Source: DATBVX01 sp963696675 (GTDB taxonomy: Bacteria > Pseudomonadota > Gammaproteobacteria > Steroidobacterales > Steroidobacteraceae). Taken from it: 64,000 nucleotides of DNA. The translations under genes and the position numbers were made by a program. This document shows, one piece after another, positions 1-9,585 of this stretch. The DNA lies in NCBI GenBank assembly GCA_963696675.1, contig CAVOLM010000008.1, positions 1-64,000 of the forward strand, given 5' to 3'. The notes beneath the pieces are model-generated. The model worked only from the letters and a program-made list of their open reading frames with translations. It was not told the DNA's origin and ran no database searches. Within the stretch, counting starts at the first letter, position 1. Every line of letters begins with the position of its first letter.

Positions 1-403
1 GGCTTGGTGACGCCCAACAGCGTCAACTCTCCATCGACCTCATCCGGCTCGTTACCTTCGAACTTGATCGTTCCCTTGTAGGTCGCCGTTGGAAACTTCG
101 CGACATTAAGTACTCCGCCCCGCGCAGCTCCTCGTTCAGCTTGTCGTGACCGAAATCGATGCTCGTGGTGTCGATCGTGATGTCGACCGTACCGGTCTTG
201 GCCACGCGATCGAGAGCAATCGTGCCGGAAGTCTTGTTGAACTTGCCGCGGAACACCGAGATGCCCATGTGGCTTGTCTCGACACTTGGATAGGTGTGAT
301 TCGTTTCGACATCGTACAAGTCGGCCGCCAGCGCAGACGCGCCGGCAAAGGCGCCAATGAGCAGCGGGGCAAGCCACGCACGGCGGCGGATCATGAGACT
401 CAT
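1..403 (-). CDS. YceI-like periplasmic protein (3' end cut by window; frameshifted)
   Basis: YceI-family lipocalin-like protein that binds amphipathic or isoprenoid ligands in the periplasm. The start ATG at 403 has an AGGAGG six bases upstream and is followed by a basic stretch and a hydrophobic signal peptide ending near ALAA. The body shows the family pattern (YDVETNHTYPSVETSHMG, then FDGHDKLNEELRGAEY-like text). Near 112 one base seems to be missing: the next frame continues as AKFPTATYKGTIKFEGNE, the expected YceI strand. The gene leaves the window at base 1. It is last in the YCII-MFS-YceI operon, 12 bp after the MFS stop. Confidence 0.8.
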
Positions 404-414
404 TTGAATCCTCC

Positions 415-1031
415 TCAATTGAATGCAACTTCAAGTCTGATCGAACGCTTGATCGCAGGTCCATCATCCGCCGCGGGGACCAGCGGGCTGGCGCGCAGCA
501 CGACGGCGCTCAACACGGCTGCCGTCAGCGCAAAAGCAGCGCCGATGCCGAAGGCCACGCCGTAGCCATTCGCGACCGCAACAACTGAGTCCTCACCGGC
601 GCCGACCAGGTCCCCGGTACGAGCGGCAGCGACACTCGCGAGGACAGCGAGGCCAAGCGCGCCGCCCATCATGAACGAGGTGTTGTAGCCGAGCACGAGC
701 TGCATGTACAGCGCGGAAATGAAGAACCACGCGAGAACATGGCCGCGGCCCAGAGGATACCGACGACATTGGCCGTGGCGAGATTGCGCAGGCGGAAGAG
801 GCGCAGCGGCACGAGTGGCGCACGCACGCGCGCCTCGATTGCGAGGAACACGACCAGCGGCAGGGCTGCAATGCCGACGAGCACGAGCGTCTGAGTTGAA
901 GTCCAGCCTGCCTGGTTGCCGTTCACGATCGCGTAGATCGCGAGCATGATCGTGGTGTCGAGCACAATCATCAGCACCCCGAAACAGAGGACGTAGAGGG
1001 CGAGCCAACGCTTGTTGCCTTCCATGGTCAT
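415..1031 (-). pseudogene. DHA2-type MFS drug transporter, internally deleted remnant
   Basis: Recognisable pieces of a 14-TM EmrB/QacA-like efflux pump. The start ATG (1031) overlaps the stop of the upstream YCII gene as ATGA. TM1 ends in the family motif LDTTI but jumps straight to YAIVNGNQAGWTS, which belongs after about TM6. Later LVLGYNT jumps to SFMMGGALGLAVLAS near the C-terminus. About 205 codons remain against a usual 450-500, and there is also a frameshift near 735. Both large losses keep frame. It cannot make a complete transporter. Whether the losses are real or an assembly collapse cannot be told from the sequence. Confidence 0.75.
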
Positions 1032-1408
1032 CGCGCCCTGCCCTCCTGGAAAAATTCGACCGCACGCACTTCGACACCCCAACCGACGTTCTCCCCGAGA
1101 TGAGCCGCAGGATGCTTCGAGGCGATTTCGACGGCTTCCTTCTGGTTTTCGGCCTCGATGATGAAGAAGGCGCCGATGACTTCTTTCGCCTCGGTGAACG
1201 GACCATCGGTCAAGACAGGCTTGCCGCCTCGCGGCCGCACGGAAGTTGATCTTTGCGGCGGCGCGAGCGCGCCGACCGCGAGCAGATGCCCGCTCTGGTG
1301 CAAGGCCTCATCGTGTGTGCGGCACTTGCTCACCAACGCAGCGACTTCCGCCTTCGGCAAGGCGTCGAATGCTTTCTGATCGTAATAGCCTAAACACAGG
1401 TACTTCAT
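1028..1408 (-). CDS. YCII-related domain protein
   Basis: About 126 residues starting MKYLCLGYYD, the usual start of YciI-like proteins found beside ECF sigma factors and small operons in soil bacteria. The signature DGPFTEAKEVIGAFFIIEA is present in the middle, with the conserved Asp/His dimer-fold region. Catalytic function in this family is unproven. I chose ATG 1408 over upstream in-frame codons because the family alignment begins exactly here. It is translationally coupled to the MFS remnant by a 4-bp overlap and heads the minus-strand operon. Confidence 0.85.
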   Translation of the reverse strand: MKYLCLGYYDQKAFDALPKAEVAALVSKCRTHDEALHQSGHLLAVGALAPPQRSTSVRPRGGKPVLTDGPFTEAKEVIGAFFIIEAENQKEAVEIASKHPAAHLGENVGWGVEVRAVEFFQEGRAR

Positions 1409-1723
1409 CGGACTCTCCCACTCACGGCTGGGTCTCATCCCTACGACGATTGGAGCGGCCTGAATTCGACAGCGGTTCGCAAACCGTTATGTGTGTGAAA
1501 CCAAGACCGGCGGATAGACAACAGAGGCGGAGACGAATTCCCGGGGTGCGGCCCCTTGTTGGCGCACTGCCAGAATGTGTTCTGTCGTCGGCCTCGTCTC
1601 GCTATGCGCCTCGAAGCGGATTGTCGCAGCTTTGTTCGTCATGCAAATAGGGCGGCATTCCCCCTTGTTGAGCCATAGAGTCCAGTGAGCTTCCCGGTAA
1701 GAGAATTCAACGGAGAGTGCATC
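1409..1723. other. Intergenic region between divergent genes
   Basis: About 315 bp between the YCII operon (leftward) and the small EamA-like gene (rightward). It must hold both promoters. I see no convincing coding frame, RNA gene or strong repeat in it; the long minus-strand frame crossing it is an out-of-frame shadow of the next gene. Confidence 0.5.
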
Positions 1724-2146
1724 ATGCAATTGATCTGGCTTGCCGCCGCGATTATCACGACAGTCGCCTATCACCTGATTCTCAAGGTTACGCCTGCAGC
1801 CGCGAGCCCATTTCTCTCGCTCGCGGTCACATATGCGCTCGGCGCGAGTGCGTTCCTCGCCATTTATGCGGTCACACCAGGTTCTCCCGCGCTGCGCGAA
1901 TCGCTTGGCGAACTCAATTGGACCGCCCCAGCCCTCGCCGCGGCGGTCGTGTTTCTCGACCTCGGATTCCTGATGCTGTATCGCTCTGGCTTCAACGTGA
2001 GCTTCGGACAGCTTGTGACTCAATCGGCTGCGGCGCTTCTGCTGCTGCTCGTCGGCGTCGCGTTTTTTCGCGAGAAGTTGTCGATCGCAAATATCGGCGG
2101 CATTTTGTTGTGCGTGGTCGGGCTGTGGCTCATCAACCGTCGGTGA
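1724..2146 (+). CDS. Small EamA/DMT-like membrane protein, four TM
   Basis: 140 residues, almost entirely four hydrophobic segments: about 1-17, 28-50, 65-86 and 95-137 with short loops. Its end, REKLSIANIGGILLCVVGLWLINRR, is the typical last helix of an EamA half (GE..S....G..LI..G). It is one four-TM repeat rather than the ten-TM duplicated form, so it probably dimerises like SMR proteins. ATG 1724 is preferred over an upstream frame start because GGAG sits seven bases before it and the TM begins at once. The substrate is unknown. It stands alone. Confidence 0.7.
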   Translation: MQLIWLAAAIITTVAYHLILKVTPAAASPFLSLAVTYALGASAFLAIYAVTPGSPALRESLGELNWTAPALAAAVVFLDLGFLMLYRSGFNVSFGQLVTQSAAALLLLLVGVAFFREKLSIANIGGILLCVVGLWLINRR

Positions 2147-2379
2147 GCTCGCGTATTTGCACAGACACTCTGCGTACTCATCAATGCACGTGCTGCAAAC
2201 GCAAACATTCCGTCGCGCATTGGCGACGCGTGAATCCTGAACCAACGTTCAGAGTGTTCAGTGAAAAAACGTTAATAACATTCACGCATAAGACACAAAA
2301 ATGTGACCTCCATCGCGCAACCGAAGGGCCCCATCCGCGTTCTAATACCGCGTGCATTCGGAAGTGAGCAACCACTGTA

Positions 2380-2658
2380 ATGTCGCTGCGCTTATCACTC
2401 GTGTCGACCGTGCTCGTACTCTTGACGGGGTGCGTGAGCGTGGGCAGCACCGATGTGCTCTTCACACCGATCGGCGTGGTCGCGCTGCATTCCTTCAAGC
2501 CGCCTGAGCGGCCACAGGTAGCGGCCGCCGTCCTGCCGCAACCTGCGTCGACGTCCCCGGCCGATACAGGCAGTCTGGTCGTAGCTTCCAACGCCGCTTG
2601 TACCGATTCCGCGCGAGTTACTGCGGGCCCATGCAGTTCGCGTAGTACGTCACCGTAG
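2380..2658 (+). CDS. Small putative lipoprotein
   Basis: 92 residues with a short basic start, a hydrophobic core and a lipobox LLTGC at about 14-18, so it is likely lipidated and envelope-bound. The rest is low in structure, with Pro-rich stretches, and resembles no family I know. An AT-rich stretch at about 2255-2305, which stands out from the GC-rich surroundings, lies just upstream and could be its promoter. The 3' end overlaps the last codons of the convergent cupin gene by 9 bp. Confidence 0.45.
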   Translation: MSLRLSLVSTVLVLLTGCVSVGSTDVLFTPIGVVALHSFKPPERPQVAAAVLPQPASTSPADTGSLVVASNAACTDSARVTAGPCSSRSTSP

Positions 2659-3138
2659 CTGGCCAGTCTGAGAATATTCCGCGGATGCCGACTTTGCGCG
2701 CGGTGTAGTCCTCGGATCGTCGGCGAATGAAATCTCCGTCGGCTTTGGCGTCACCGTCAGCAGCGTGACTGCAGGTCGGGGCAGCTGCCGATGCCACACG
2801 GCCCGGGGAACGATGACAATGGTGCCGGTCCGGGCCACCACTTCCAGCCGCCCCGCGTCGGTGAGAAACGTAATCTCGACCTCACCGTCCAGGATATGCA
2901 CGAGTTCGTCAGCCTCCGGGTGCCGCTCCCACGGAGACAGGCCTGAAAATCGGCTGACAGCGCCCAGCTGCGGGCGAAGAAAGCGGTGTCTTGCGGGTGA
3001 GCACCCGTTGGCGGGATGCTTGCCCGACAGAAGGATCGCGGAGACGCGAATGCAGTACGTCAGATTTCGTGTCGACCTCGGCCCCGGTTGCTCGATCGGC
3101 CCGGGCAAGATCGAATTGCTCGAGGCAATCGCGCGCAC
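2650..3138 (-). CDS. Cupin-domain protein (start uncertain)
   Basis: The core WERHPEADELVHILDGEVEI is the first cupin motif (metal-binding His/Glu), followed by GTIVIVPRAVWHRQ, the second motif with its His. It is a single-domain small cupin of the kind that binds a metal and a small ligand. The conserved part covers about 2690-2990. Upstream residues up to 3138 overlap the divergent ModE-like gene at 3050 and look non-native, so the true start is probably near 3030-3050 and may be hidden by a small indel. No enzymatic role can be assigned. Confidence 0.6.
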   Translation of the reverse strand: MRAIASSNSILPGPIEQPGPRSTRNLTYCIRVSAILLSGKHPANGCSPARHRFLRPQLGAVSRFSGLSPWERHPEADELVHILDGEVEITFLTDAGRLEVVARTGTIVIVPRAVWHRQLPRPAVTLLTVTPKPTEISFADDPRTTPRAKSASAEYSQTGQLR

Positions 3139-3457
3139 GGGTTCGATCCGGCAGGCGGCTCGCGCGATGCGTATGAGTTACCGGCGCGCCTGGCTCCTGG
3201 TTGACAGCATCAATCGATCGTTTCGAGAACCTGCGACGACGGCGAGCGTCGGCGGCCCAGGCGGCGGTGGCGTGGCGCTCACGCCACTCGGCGCGGACCT
3301 GGTTCGCCGCTATCGCAAGGCTGCCAGGCGCATCGATACCCTGGCGATGTCGGAATTCGCGACGATCGCGCGGAAGGTAGCCACGGACAGAAGCGCCACC
3401 GCGTCTACGCGCCACAAACGACTATCCAGGACCGCAATCAGCAAACGTGCGGTCTGA
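3050..3457 (+). CDS. ModE N-terminal-type winged-helix regulator
   Basis: 135 residues. The first 80 match the DNA-binding half of ModE: GPGKIELLEAIARTGSIRQAARAMRMSYRRAW is the helix-turn-helix, followed by the wing with a Gly-rich tip and LTPLGADLV. The molybdate-binding TOBE/MOP domains of full ModE (about 260 aa) are absent. Stand-alone versions are common and their ligand is unknown. ATG 3050 begins the family-typical YVRFRVDLGPG. It is divergent from, and partly overlapping with, the cupin gene, which may be its target. Confidence 0.8.
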   Translation: MQYVRFRVDLGPGCSIGPGKIELLEAIARTGSIRQAARAMRMSYRRAWLLVDSINRSFREPATTASVGGPGGGGVALTPLGADLVRRYRKAARRIDTLAMSEFATIARKVATDRSATASTRHKRLSRTAISKRAV

Positions 3458-3483
3458 AGCGATTCTGCGGAGATCGAAATTGG

Positions 3484-4461
3484 TCAGGCGCCAGCCGGCA
3501 CCCGTGAGCGCCGCCACGCGCCCGGGGGAGTACCGACCAGTCTCTTGAAGGCGCGATTAAAGGCCGCCTCCGACTCATAGCCGACCTGCGCGGCGGCCTG
3601 CGCGATGCTCAAGCGCTGCTCCTCGAGCAGATTGGCGGCGAGTTGCAAGCGCCAGTTGCCCAAGTAGTGCATCGCCGGCGAACCCATGATCTGAGTAAAG
3701 CGATCGGCGAATACGGAGCGCGACACTCCGACCTCGCGCGCCAGGGCATCGAGTGTCCAGGGCTCCGCCGGGCGACCGTGCATCAGGGTGAGCGCCGCGC
3801 CGATATGGCGGTCGCGAAGCCCGGCCAGCCAACCGGTGGATTCCGGCGGCAACGTATCGACGTATTGGCGCACTGCCTGCAGGAACATGAGCTCACTCAA
3901 CTTCGAAAGGATGGTCTCGCTGCCGGCGCGCGGACTCTCCGACTCCTTCAGCGCGACCCGGATCAGATCGTAAGTGAGCTGCCCGCCGACGCTCGAGCCC
4001 TTGACGTGCAGCATCGAAGGCAATGCACCCAACAGCGGATTGAAAGGCCGTGAATCGAAACCGAGATAGCCGCAGACGAATCGCGACTCATCGCCCTGGC
4101 CCCCAAACTCATTCAGCACGAACGGAAGTGCACGGTCCTTCGGCCGGTAGTAGATATCCATGTTCGGGGAAGATCGCTGTCCGGGCTCGGTGGACATGAA
4201 ATGTGCATCGCCACGAACGAAGAGAACGGCGTCCCCGCTGTCCAGGCGGATCGGCGGTTGCGACTCGTCGGCGAGCTGTGCCCAGCACCAGCCATCCAGC
4301 ATCATGTGGAACGCGATGACATGCTCGAAATCGGGCATCACGTTGGCGCCGATGCTCGAGATCGGCGGCGTTTCCGCAACCCACGGCTTGCACGCGTGCA
4401 CATCGAAATAGATCGCCCCAGTCAGGCGAACCGCGCGCAGAACATCGGACAGGACGTCCAA
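3484..4461 (-). CDS. AraC-family transcriptional regulator with cupin sensor
   Basis: 325 residues. Positions 1-200 form the AraC_binding_2/cupin sensor found in regulators of small oxidoreductases (MDVLSDVLRAVRLTGA start). Residues about 215-320 hold the two helix-turn-helix units, with PWTLDALAREVGVSRSVFADRFTQIMG and the second HTH containing QVGYESEAAFNRAFKRLVG. A TTG start at 4461 is supported by GGGGAAG seven bases upstream. It is divergent from the FAD-linked oxidase at 4644, with about 180 bp between them. That is the usual arrangement for an AraC regulator and its target. The gene is intact. Confidence 0.88.
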   Translation of the reverse strand: MDVLSDVLRAVRLTGAIYFDVHACKPWVAETPPISSIGANVMPDFEHVIAFHMMLDGWCWAQLADESQPPIRLDSGDAVLFVRGDAHFMSTEPGQRSSPNMDIYYRPKDRALPFVLNEFGGQGDESRFVCGYLGFDSRPFNPLLGALPSMLHVKGSSVGGQLTYDLIRVALKESESPRAGSETILSKLSELMFLQAVRQYVDTLPPESTGWLAGLRDRHIGAALTLMHGRPAEPWTLDALAREVGVSRSVFADRFTQIMGSPAMHYLGNWRLQLAANLLEEQRLSIAQAAAQVGYESEAAFNRAFKRLVGTPPGAWRRSRVPAGA

Positions 4462-4643
4462 GCGATACTTCCCCTTGGATTGGAGTGAGCCCGAGTCGTC
4501 CCGCGCTCATCGGAGCGCCATTCGGACGATCGAGCAAGAAATAGCGTCGCGGAATCATAGGGTACGGACCGCCCGCGATCTAGGATTCCCGCGTTACCCG
4601 CTTTCCGGGGGCTTGGGAGCGGGTCCCACAAGAGGAACTACCC

Positions 4644-6030
4644 ATGCTCGACGCAAAAGCCATCTCGACCTTCGCGCCGTCGTTTCGCGGCAAGCTGATT
4701 CAGCCTGGTGATGACAGCTATGACGAGGCCCGCAAGCTCTACAACGGAATGATCGATAAGCGCCCGCGCCTGATTGCACGCTGCGTGGATACCGCCGATG
4801 TGATCGCGGCTGTGAACTTCGGGCGCGAGCAAGGCCTTCTCATCGCCATCCGGGGTGGTGGTCATAGCGGCCCTGGGCTCGGACGGCTGCGACGATGGAC
4901 TGGTGATCGATCTCTCGGAACTGAAAGGCGTACGTGTGGATCCGGCGACGAAGACCGTGCGGGTCGAGCCCGGGTGCACCTCGGGCGATGTCGATCATGC
5001 GACGCATCCGTTCGGACTCGCGGTTCCGTTCGGCATTGTCTCGAGCACCGGCGTCTCGGGCCTGACCCTCGGCGGCGGCACCGGGTATCTCACGCGCAAG
5101 TACGGCCTCACGATCGACAACCTGCTGGAAGCGGACGTGGTCCTCGCCGACGGCAGCTTTGTCACAGCGAGCAAGGATCAGCACCCCGATCTTTTCTGGG
5201 CGCTGCGCGGCGGCGGTGGCAACTTCGGCGTGGTGACGAGCTTCCTGTTCCAGGCGCACCCGGTGAGCATGGTCTATGCCGGGCCGATTTTCTGGGAAGC
5301 GAAGCACGCGCAAGCGGTGATGCGGGCCTATCGTGATTTCCTGCCGACCGCTCCCGAGGAACTCGGCATCTTCGTAGGCCTGAAGACGGTGCCGCCCACT
5401 GATCCCTTCCCGCGCGATTTCTGGAGCAAGCGCGCATGTGCGCTCGTCTCGAGTTACAACGGCCCCGCAGCCGAGGGCGAGCAGATCATGGCAAAGCTCC
5501 TCAAGACGCTCCCGCCGCCGATCTTCAACTGGATGGGCGCGATGCCGTTCCCCGCGATCCAGGGTCTGTTCGATCCCTTCTTCCCGACAGGCTTGCAGTG
5601 GTATTGGAAAGGCGACTACGTCAAGGCGCTCACCGATGAGGCGATCGACACGCACATCGCGCAAGCTGCAAAGGCGCCGAGCGATTTCTGCCTGATGCAC
5701 CTGTACCCGATCGAAGGCGCGGTGCGTCGCGTCGCGAAGGATGCGACGGCGTGGAGCGCGCGTGATGCCACCTGGTCCATGGTCATCGCCGCGATCGATC
5801 CCAGCCCGAAGCAGGCCGATGCCTTGAAGACCTGGGGACGCGGCTACTGGAAAGCCGTCCATCCCTTCAATCTCGAGGGGGCTTACGTCAACTTCATGAT
5901 GGACGATGAAGCCGACGGACGGGTGCAGGCCACCTACGGGCCGAACTATTCGAAACTGGCGGCGGTAAAGAAGAAGTACGATCCGAAGAATCTGTTCCGG
6001 ATCAATCAGAACATCAGACCTGCTGCGTAG
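4644..6030 (+). CDS. FAD-linked oxidase, berberine-bridge type (one frameshift)
   Basis: FAD_binding_4 plus C-terminal BBE domain, about 460 residues, probably oxidising a sugar or alcohol with oxygen or another acceptor. Both usual covalent FAD anchors are visible: His in GGGHS and Cys in PGCTSGDVD. LTLGGGTGYLTRKYG is the FAD phosphate region, and the end YDPKNLFRINQNI is the BBE signature. The reading frame shifts near 4885 between GPGLG and CDDGLVIDLS, where one extra base sits. The protein otherwise reads through completely, so this is likely a sequence error. Start ATG 4644 follows an AAGAGGAA Shine-Dalgarno. The divergent AraC gene probably controls it. Confidence 0.87.
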
Positions 6031-6142
6031 GCCGCGGCATCCGGTTCGCCGGCGCGGGGAATTAGTCGGACACAGCGGGCGCCGAAGACAGTCGGCGTTG
6101 GTCGCTTGCCTGTGGCGCTTCAGGATCCGATAACCTTACGGC

Positions 6143-8716
6143 ATGACCCAGATAGGCAGGCAAGCCGGAGTGGCTATCGAGGACACGCTGCCGGATCTCT
6201 ATCCGCCTATTGAGCCCTACGAGACGGGATTTCTCCCGGTGTCGGACGGTCACCGCCTGGCCTACGACCTGTGCGGCAATCCACATGGTCGTCCCGTAGT
6301 GTTTTTGCACGGGGGCCCGGGTGCCGGGTGTATGCCGACGCATCGCCGGTTCTTCGATCCGGCCGTCTACAAGATCGTTCTCTTCGATCAGCGCGGCGCC
6401 GGACGATCAACACCCAGTGCAAGCATCGAAGCCAACACGACCACACATCTGGTCGCCGACATCGAGGTCCTGCGCCGACATCTGAAGATCGATCGATGGC
6501 TAGTGTTCGGCGGTTCGTGGGGCTCAACCCTTTCGCTTGCCTACGCTGCGGCCCACCCAGGAGCGTGCCGCGCCCTGATCCTGCGTGGGATCTGGTTATG
6601 CCGACCGATCGATCTGAAATGGTGGTTCGACGGCATCCGTCTCGTGTATCCGGAATATTGGCAAGAATTCGTGGATCACATCCCGCCTGCGGAACGTCAT
6701 GACCTCCTGAATGCGTATCTGCGGCGACTCGTGGATGCCGATCCCGCGGTTCACCTGCCGGCTGCGATCGCCTGGGAGAAATACGAAACCAGCTGTGAAC
6801 GCCTGATGCCTCCAGACGAGAGTGACCCATCGCCACCGGCGAACGTGCTATCGATGCCGCGCATCGAGGCCCATTACATGCGCCATGGCTCGTTTCTTCG
6901 TGAGAACGAGCTGATCGAAGCGGTGCCGCGATTTCGGCATGTCCCGGCAGTCATCGTGCACGGCCGCTACGACATGCTGTGTCCGGTCGAAGGCGCGCTC
7001 GTGCTTGCTGCAGCGTGGCCGGAAGCGCAGCTCACGATAGTTCCCGATGCCGGTCACTCTGCACTGGAACCCGGCACACGACGGCAGCTGGTTGCCGCAA
7101 CCGACCGCTTCCGCGCACTCCCGACTAGAGTCGAACCGCGACTGCCATGTCGCCGCTCCGAGGCCGCCAGGACAATGACCCTCCTTACCCGGATCGTCGA
7201 CACCTCGCAACGCGTGAGCGCGACTTCGGCTCGCCTCGCCAAAGTGCGCGAGCTCGCGGCGTGCCTGCGTGAGCTCGAGCCCGGCGAGATCGACATCGGC
7301 GTGCAGTATCTTTCCGGCGAAACCCCGCAGGGACGCTTCGGTATCGGCTACACCGTGCTGAGAGATGCGAGTGCCGATGTCGCCGCTCGCGAAGCCACGC
7401 TATCGATCAGCGAAGTCGACCGGCGTCTCGGTGCGATCGCCGGCATTCGAGGCTCCGGCGCAGCGACTCGCCGTCTCGTGGCCCTGCGTGAGCTCTTCTC
7501 GCTCGCGACAGCCACCGAGCAGGAGTTCCTGATGCGCCTTCTCATCGGCGAGCTCCGACAAGGCGCACTTGCGGGCGTGATGATCGACGCGATTGCCGCA
7601 GCGGCTCAACTGCCTGCTTCCCAAGTGCGCCGTGCCGCCATGTATTCGAAGAGCATCGGCGCTGTAGCGCATGCTGCAATGCTGGACGGCACTGCAGGCC
7701 TCGCACAGTTCCACCTCGAGATTCTGTCTCCCATCGCGCCGATGCTGGCGCAGACCGCGGCCGATCCGGCCGAAGCACTGCAACAGCTCGGCGGCGAAGT
7801 GGCGTTTGAATGGAAAATGGATGGCGCCCGCATCCAGGTGCACAAAGTGGCGGACACCGTGCGCATCTACACGCGCAGCCTGAATGACATCACGGTGGCT
7901 GTGCCGGAGATCAGCGACGCCGCGCAACGCTTGGCGGTGCGCGACGTGATCCTCGATGGTGAAGCAATTGCATTCACGCGCTCGGGCCGCCCTCATCCGT
8001 TTCAGATCACGATGCGCCGCTTCGGCCGCAAGCTCGATGTCGAAACTCTGCGCGCCGAATTACCGATCCAGGCCTTCTTCTTCGACTGCCTGCGCCTCGA
8101 CGGCGAGACCCTCACCGATCGGCCCACCCGTGAACGCATTCAAGCCCTCGCGAAAGCGGTGCCCGAGGCGTTGCAGATTCCGCGACTCATTACTTCTTCA
8201 GAACCGCAAGCCCGGGCGTTCTACGAGGCGGCCCTCGCGGCCGGACATGAAGGTGTGATGGCGAAGTCGCTCGATGCCCCGTACGAGGCAGGCAGTCGTG
8301 GCGCGAGCTGGCTTAAGATCAAGCGCGCACACACTCTCGATCTTGTCGTGCTCGCCGCCGAATGGGGTCATGGCCGGCGCACTGGCAAGCTTTCGAATCT
8401 GCATCTCGGCGCGCTCGATCAAGCCACCGGCGCGTACGTCATGCTCGGCAAGACCTTCAAGGGACTGACGGACGCGATGCTCGAGTGGCAAACGCAGGAA
8501 CTGCTCGCTCGCGAGACGCGCCGTGACCAGTGGACGGTGTATGTGCGTCCCGAGCTCGTGGCGGAGATTGCGTTCAGCGATCTGCAGGCGAGCCCGCGCT
8601 ATCCCGGCGGCGTCGCCCTGCGTCTCGCGCGAGTCAAACGCTACCGCGACGACAAGCGCGTCGAGGAAGCGGACACGATGGAATCCGTCAGGAGGATCTT
8701 CGAATCTCAGCACTAA
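6143..8716 (+). CDS. Proline iminopeptidase fused in frame to ATP-dependent DNA ligase
   Basis: One uninterrupted frame of 857 codons. Residues 1-330 are an alpha/beta-hydrolase proline iminopeptidase: HGGPGAG oxyanion loop, nucleophile Ser in GGSWGS, acid in HGRYDMLCP and His in DAGHSA. Residues 345-857 are a complete LigB-like ATP-dependent ligase: adenylated Lys558 in EWKMDGARI, with later nucleotidyltransferase motifs including DGEAIAF, GHEGVMAKS and WLKIKR, then an OB domain. An internal ATG at 7175 would give a 513-residue ligase of normal length, with only a weak upstream purine run. The natural state may be two proteins. No other family member of this fusion is known to me. Confidence 0.82.
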   Translation: MTQIGRQAGVAIEDTLPDLYPPIEPYETGFLPVSDGHRLAYDLCGNPHGRPVVFLHGGPGAGCMPTHRRFFDPAVYKIVLFDQRGAGRSTPSASIEANTTTHLVADIEVLRRHLKIDRWLVFGGSWGSTLSLAYAAAHPGACRALILRGIWLCRPIDLKWWFDGIRLVYPEYWQEFVDHIPPAERHDLLNAYLRRLVDADPAVHLPAAIAWEKYETSCERLMPPDESDPSPPANVLSMPRIEAHYMRHGSFLRENELIEAVPRFRHVPAVIVHGRYDMLCPVEGALVLAAAWPEAQLTIVPDAGHSALEPGTRRQLVAATDRFRALPTRVEPRLPCRRSEAARTMTLLTRIVDTSQRVSATSARLAKVRELAACLRELEPGEIDIGVQYLSGETPQGRFGIGYTVLRDASADVAAREATLSISEVDRRLGAIAGIRGSGAATRRLVALRELFSLATATEQEFLMRLLIGELRQGALAGVMIDAIAAAAQLPASQVRRAAMYSKSIGAVAHAAMLDGTAGLAQFHLEILSPIAPMLAQTAADPAEALQQLGGEVAFEWKMDGARIQVHKVADTVRIYTRSLNDITVAVPEISDAAQRLAVRDVILDGEAIAFTRSGRPHPFQITMRRFGRKLDVETLRAELPIQAFFFDCLRLDGETLTDRPTRERIQALAKAVPEALQIPRLITSSEPQARAFYEAALAAGHEGVMAKSLDAPYEAGSRGASWLKIKRAHTLDLVVLAAEWGHGRRTGKLSNLHLGALDQATGAYVMLGKTFKGLTDAMLEWQTQELLARETRRDQWTVYVRPELVAEIAFSDLQASPRYPGGVALRLARVKRYRDDKRVEEADTMESVRRIFESQH

Positions 8717-8738
8717 GATGGCACTGAGAACAGGCTGT

Positions 8739-9585
8739 CTACCAGCTCGCGAGCGGCGGCAGACTCATGAGGTACGCCTCCGGATTCGCGTCCGTCATGA
8801 ATCCGAAACGCGTGCCACGATCGTAGACCAGGTTGAACTCGACGTAGCGCCCGCGCTTCGCGAGCTGTCGGGCGCGATCCGCCGCATCAAATGGCGTGTC
8901 CATCCGGCGCTGCACGATGTCGGGATACACACCAAGGAATGCATTGCCCACGGCTTGCACAAACGCAATATCGTGTGACCAGTCGGTTCCGCGCAGGTTG
9001 TCGAAGAAAATGCCGCCCACTCCGCGCCGTTCGTTCCGGTGTGGCAGGAAGAAATACCGGTCGCACCAGTCCCGATACTCTTCATAAGCATCCGGGCGAT
9101 AGCCGTCGCAAGCGCGATGTAACGCGTCATGAAACTCGGTCGTGTCCTGCGCGTACTCAATCGCAGGCGTGAGATCCGAGCCGCCACCGATCCAGTCGAA
9201 GCTGGTCGCGAGGTAGCGAAGGTTCATGTGTGCGGTCGGCGCGTGCGGATTGGCGGGGTGTGCGACGACCGAAATGCCGCAGGCTGTAGAATTCGCCCGC
9301 GGATTCTTTCGCGCCCGGAAGCTGCGCGATGCCGGCTTCGGACAGCGTACCCCAGACGTGGCTGACGTTGACGCCGACCTTTTCAAACACGGCGCCACGC
9401 ATGAGTCGCATGTGCCCGCCGCCCTTCAGGCGATGCTCTTCGGGCTTGTTCCAGCGCGTCGACTCGAATCGCGCCTGCGAATCGCGCCCCTCGATAGCTT
9501 CCATGCGCGCGCAGAGGCGCGACTGTAGGTCTTCGAACAGGCGCAGCGCCTGGAGAGAACGTTCGCTGCTGTGCGCCACTATCAT
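8739..9585 (-). CDS. hemF: Oxygen-dependent coproporphyrinogen III oxidase (one frameshift)
   Basis: Converts coproporphyrinogen III to protoporphyrinogen IX in haem synthesis, using oxygen; cytosolic homodimer. Signatures include FEKVGVNVSHVWG, WIGGGSDLTP and YRDWCDRYFFLPHRNERRGVGGIFFDNL, and the protein runs to the normal end PPLASW. The frame shifts near 9286 by one extra base, between GEFYS and GISVVAHP, which are contiguous in the family. Start ATG 9585 overlaps the stop of the upstream TPR gene (ATGA), so the two are co-translated. A likely sequencing indel rather than a dead gene. Confidence 0.88.

Noticed and set aside
1487..2245. Long minus-strand frame opposite the EamA-like gene
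   Set aside because: No protein family, no ribosome site, Cys- and His-rich composition typical of a shadow of a membrane gene.
4840..5862. 340-codon minus-strand frame inside the FAD oxidase gene
   Set aside because: Entirely antisense to a conserved enzyme; Arg/His/Asp-rich text with no domain.
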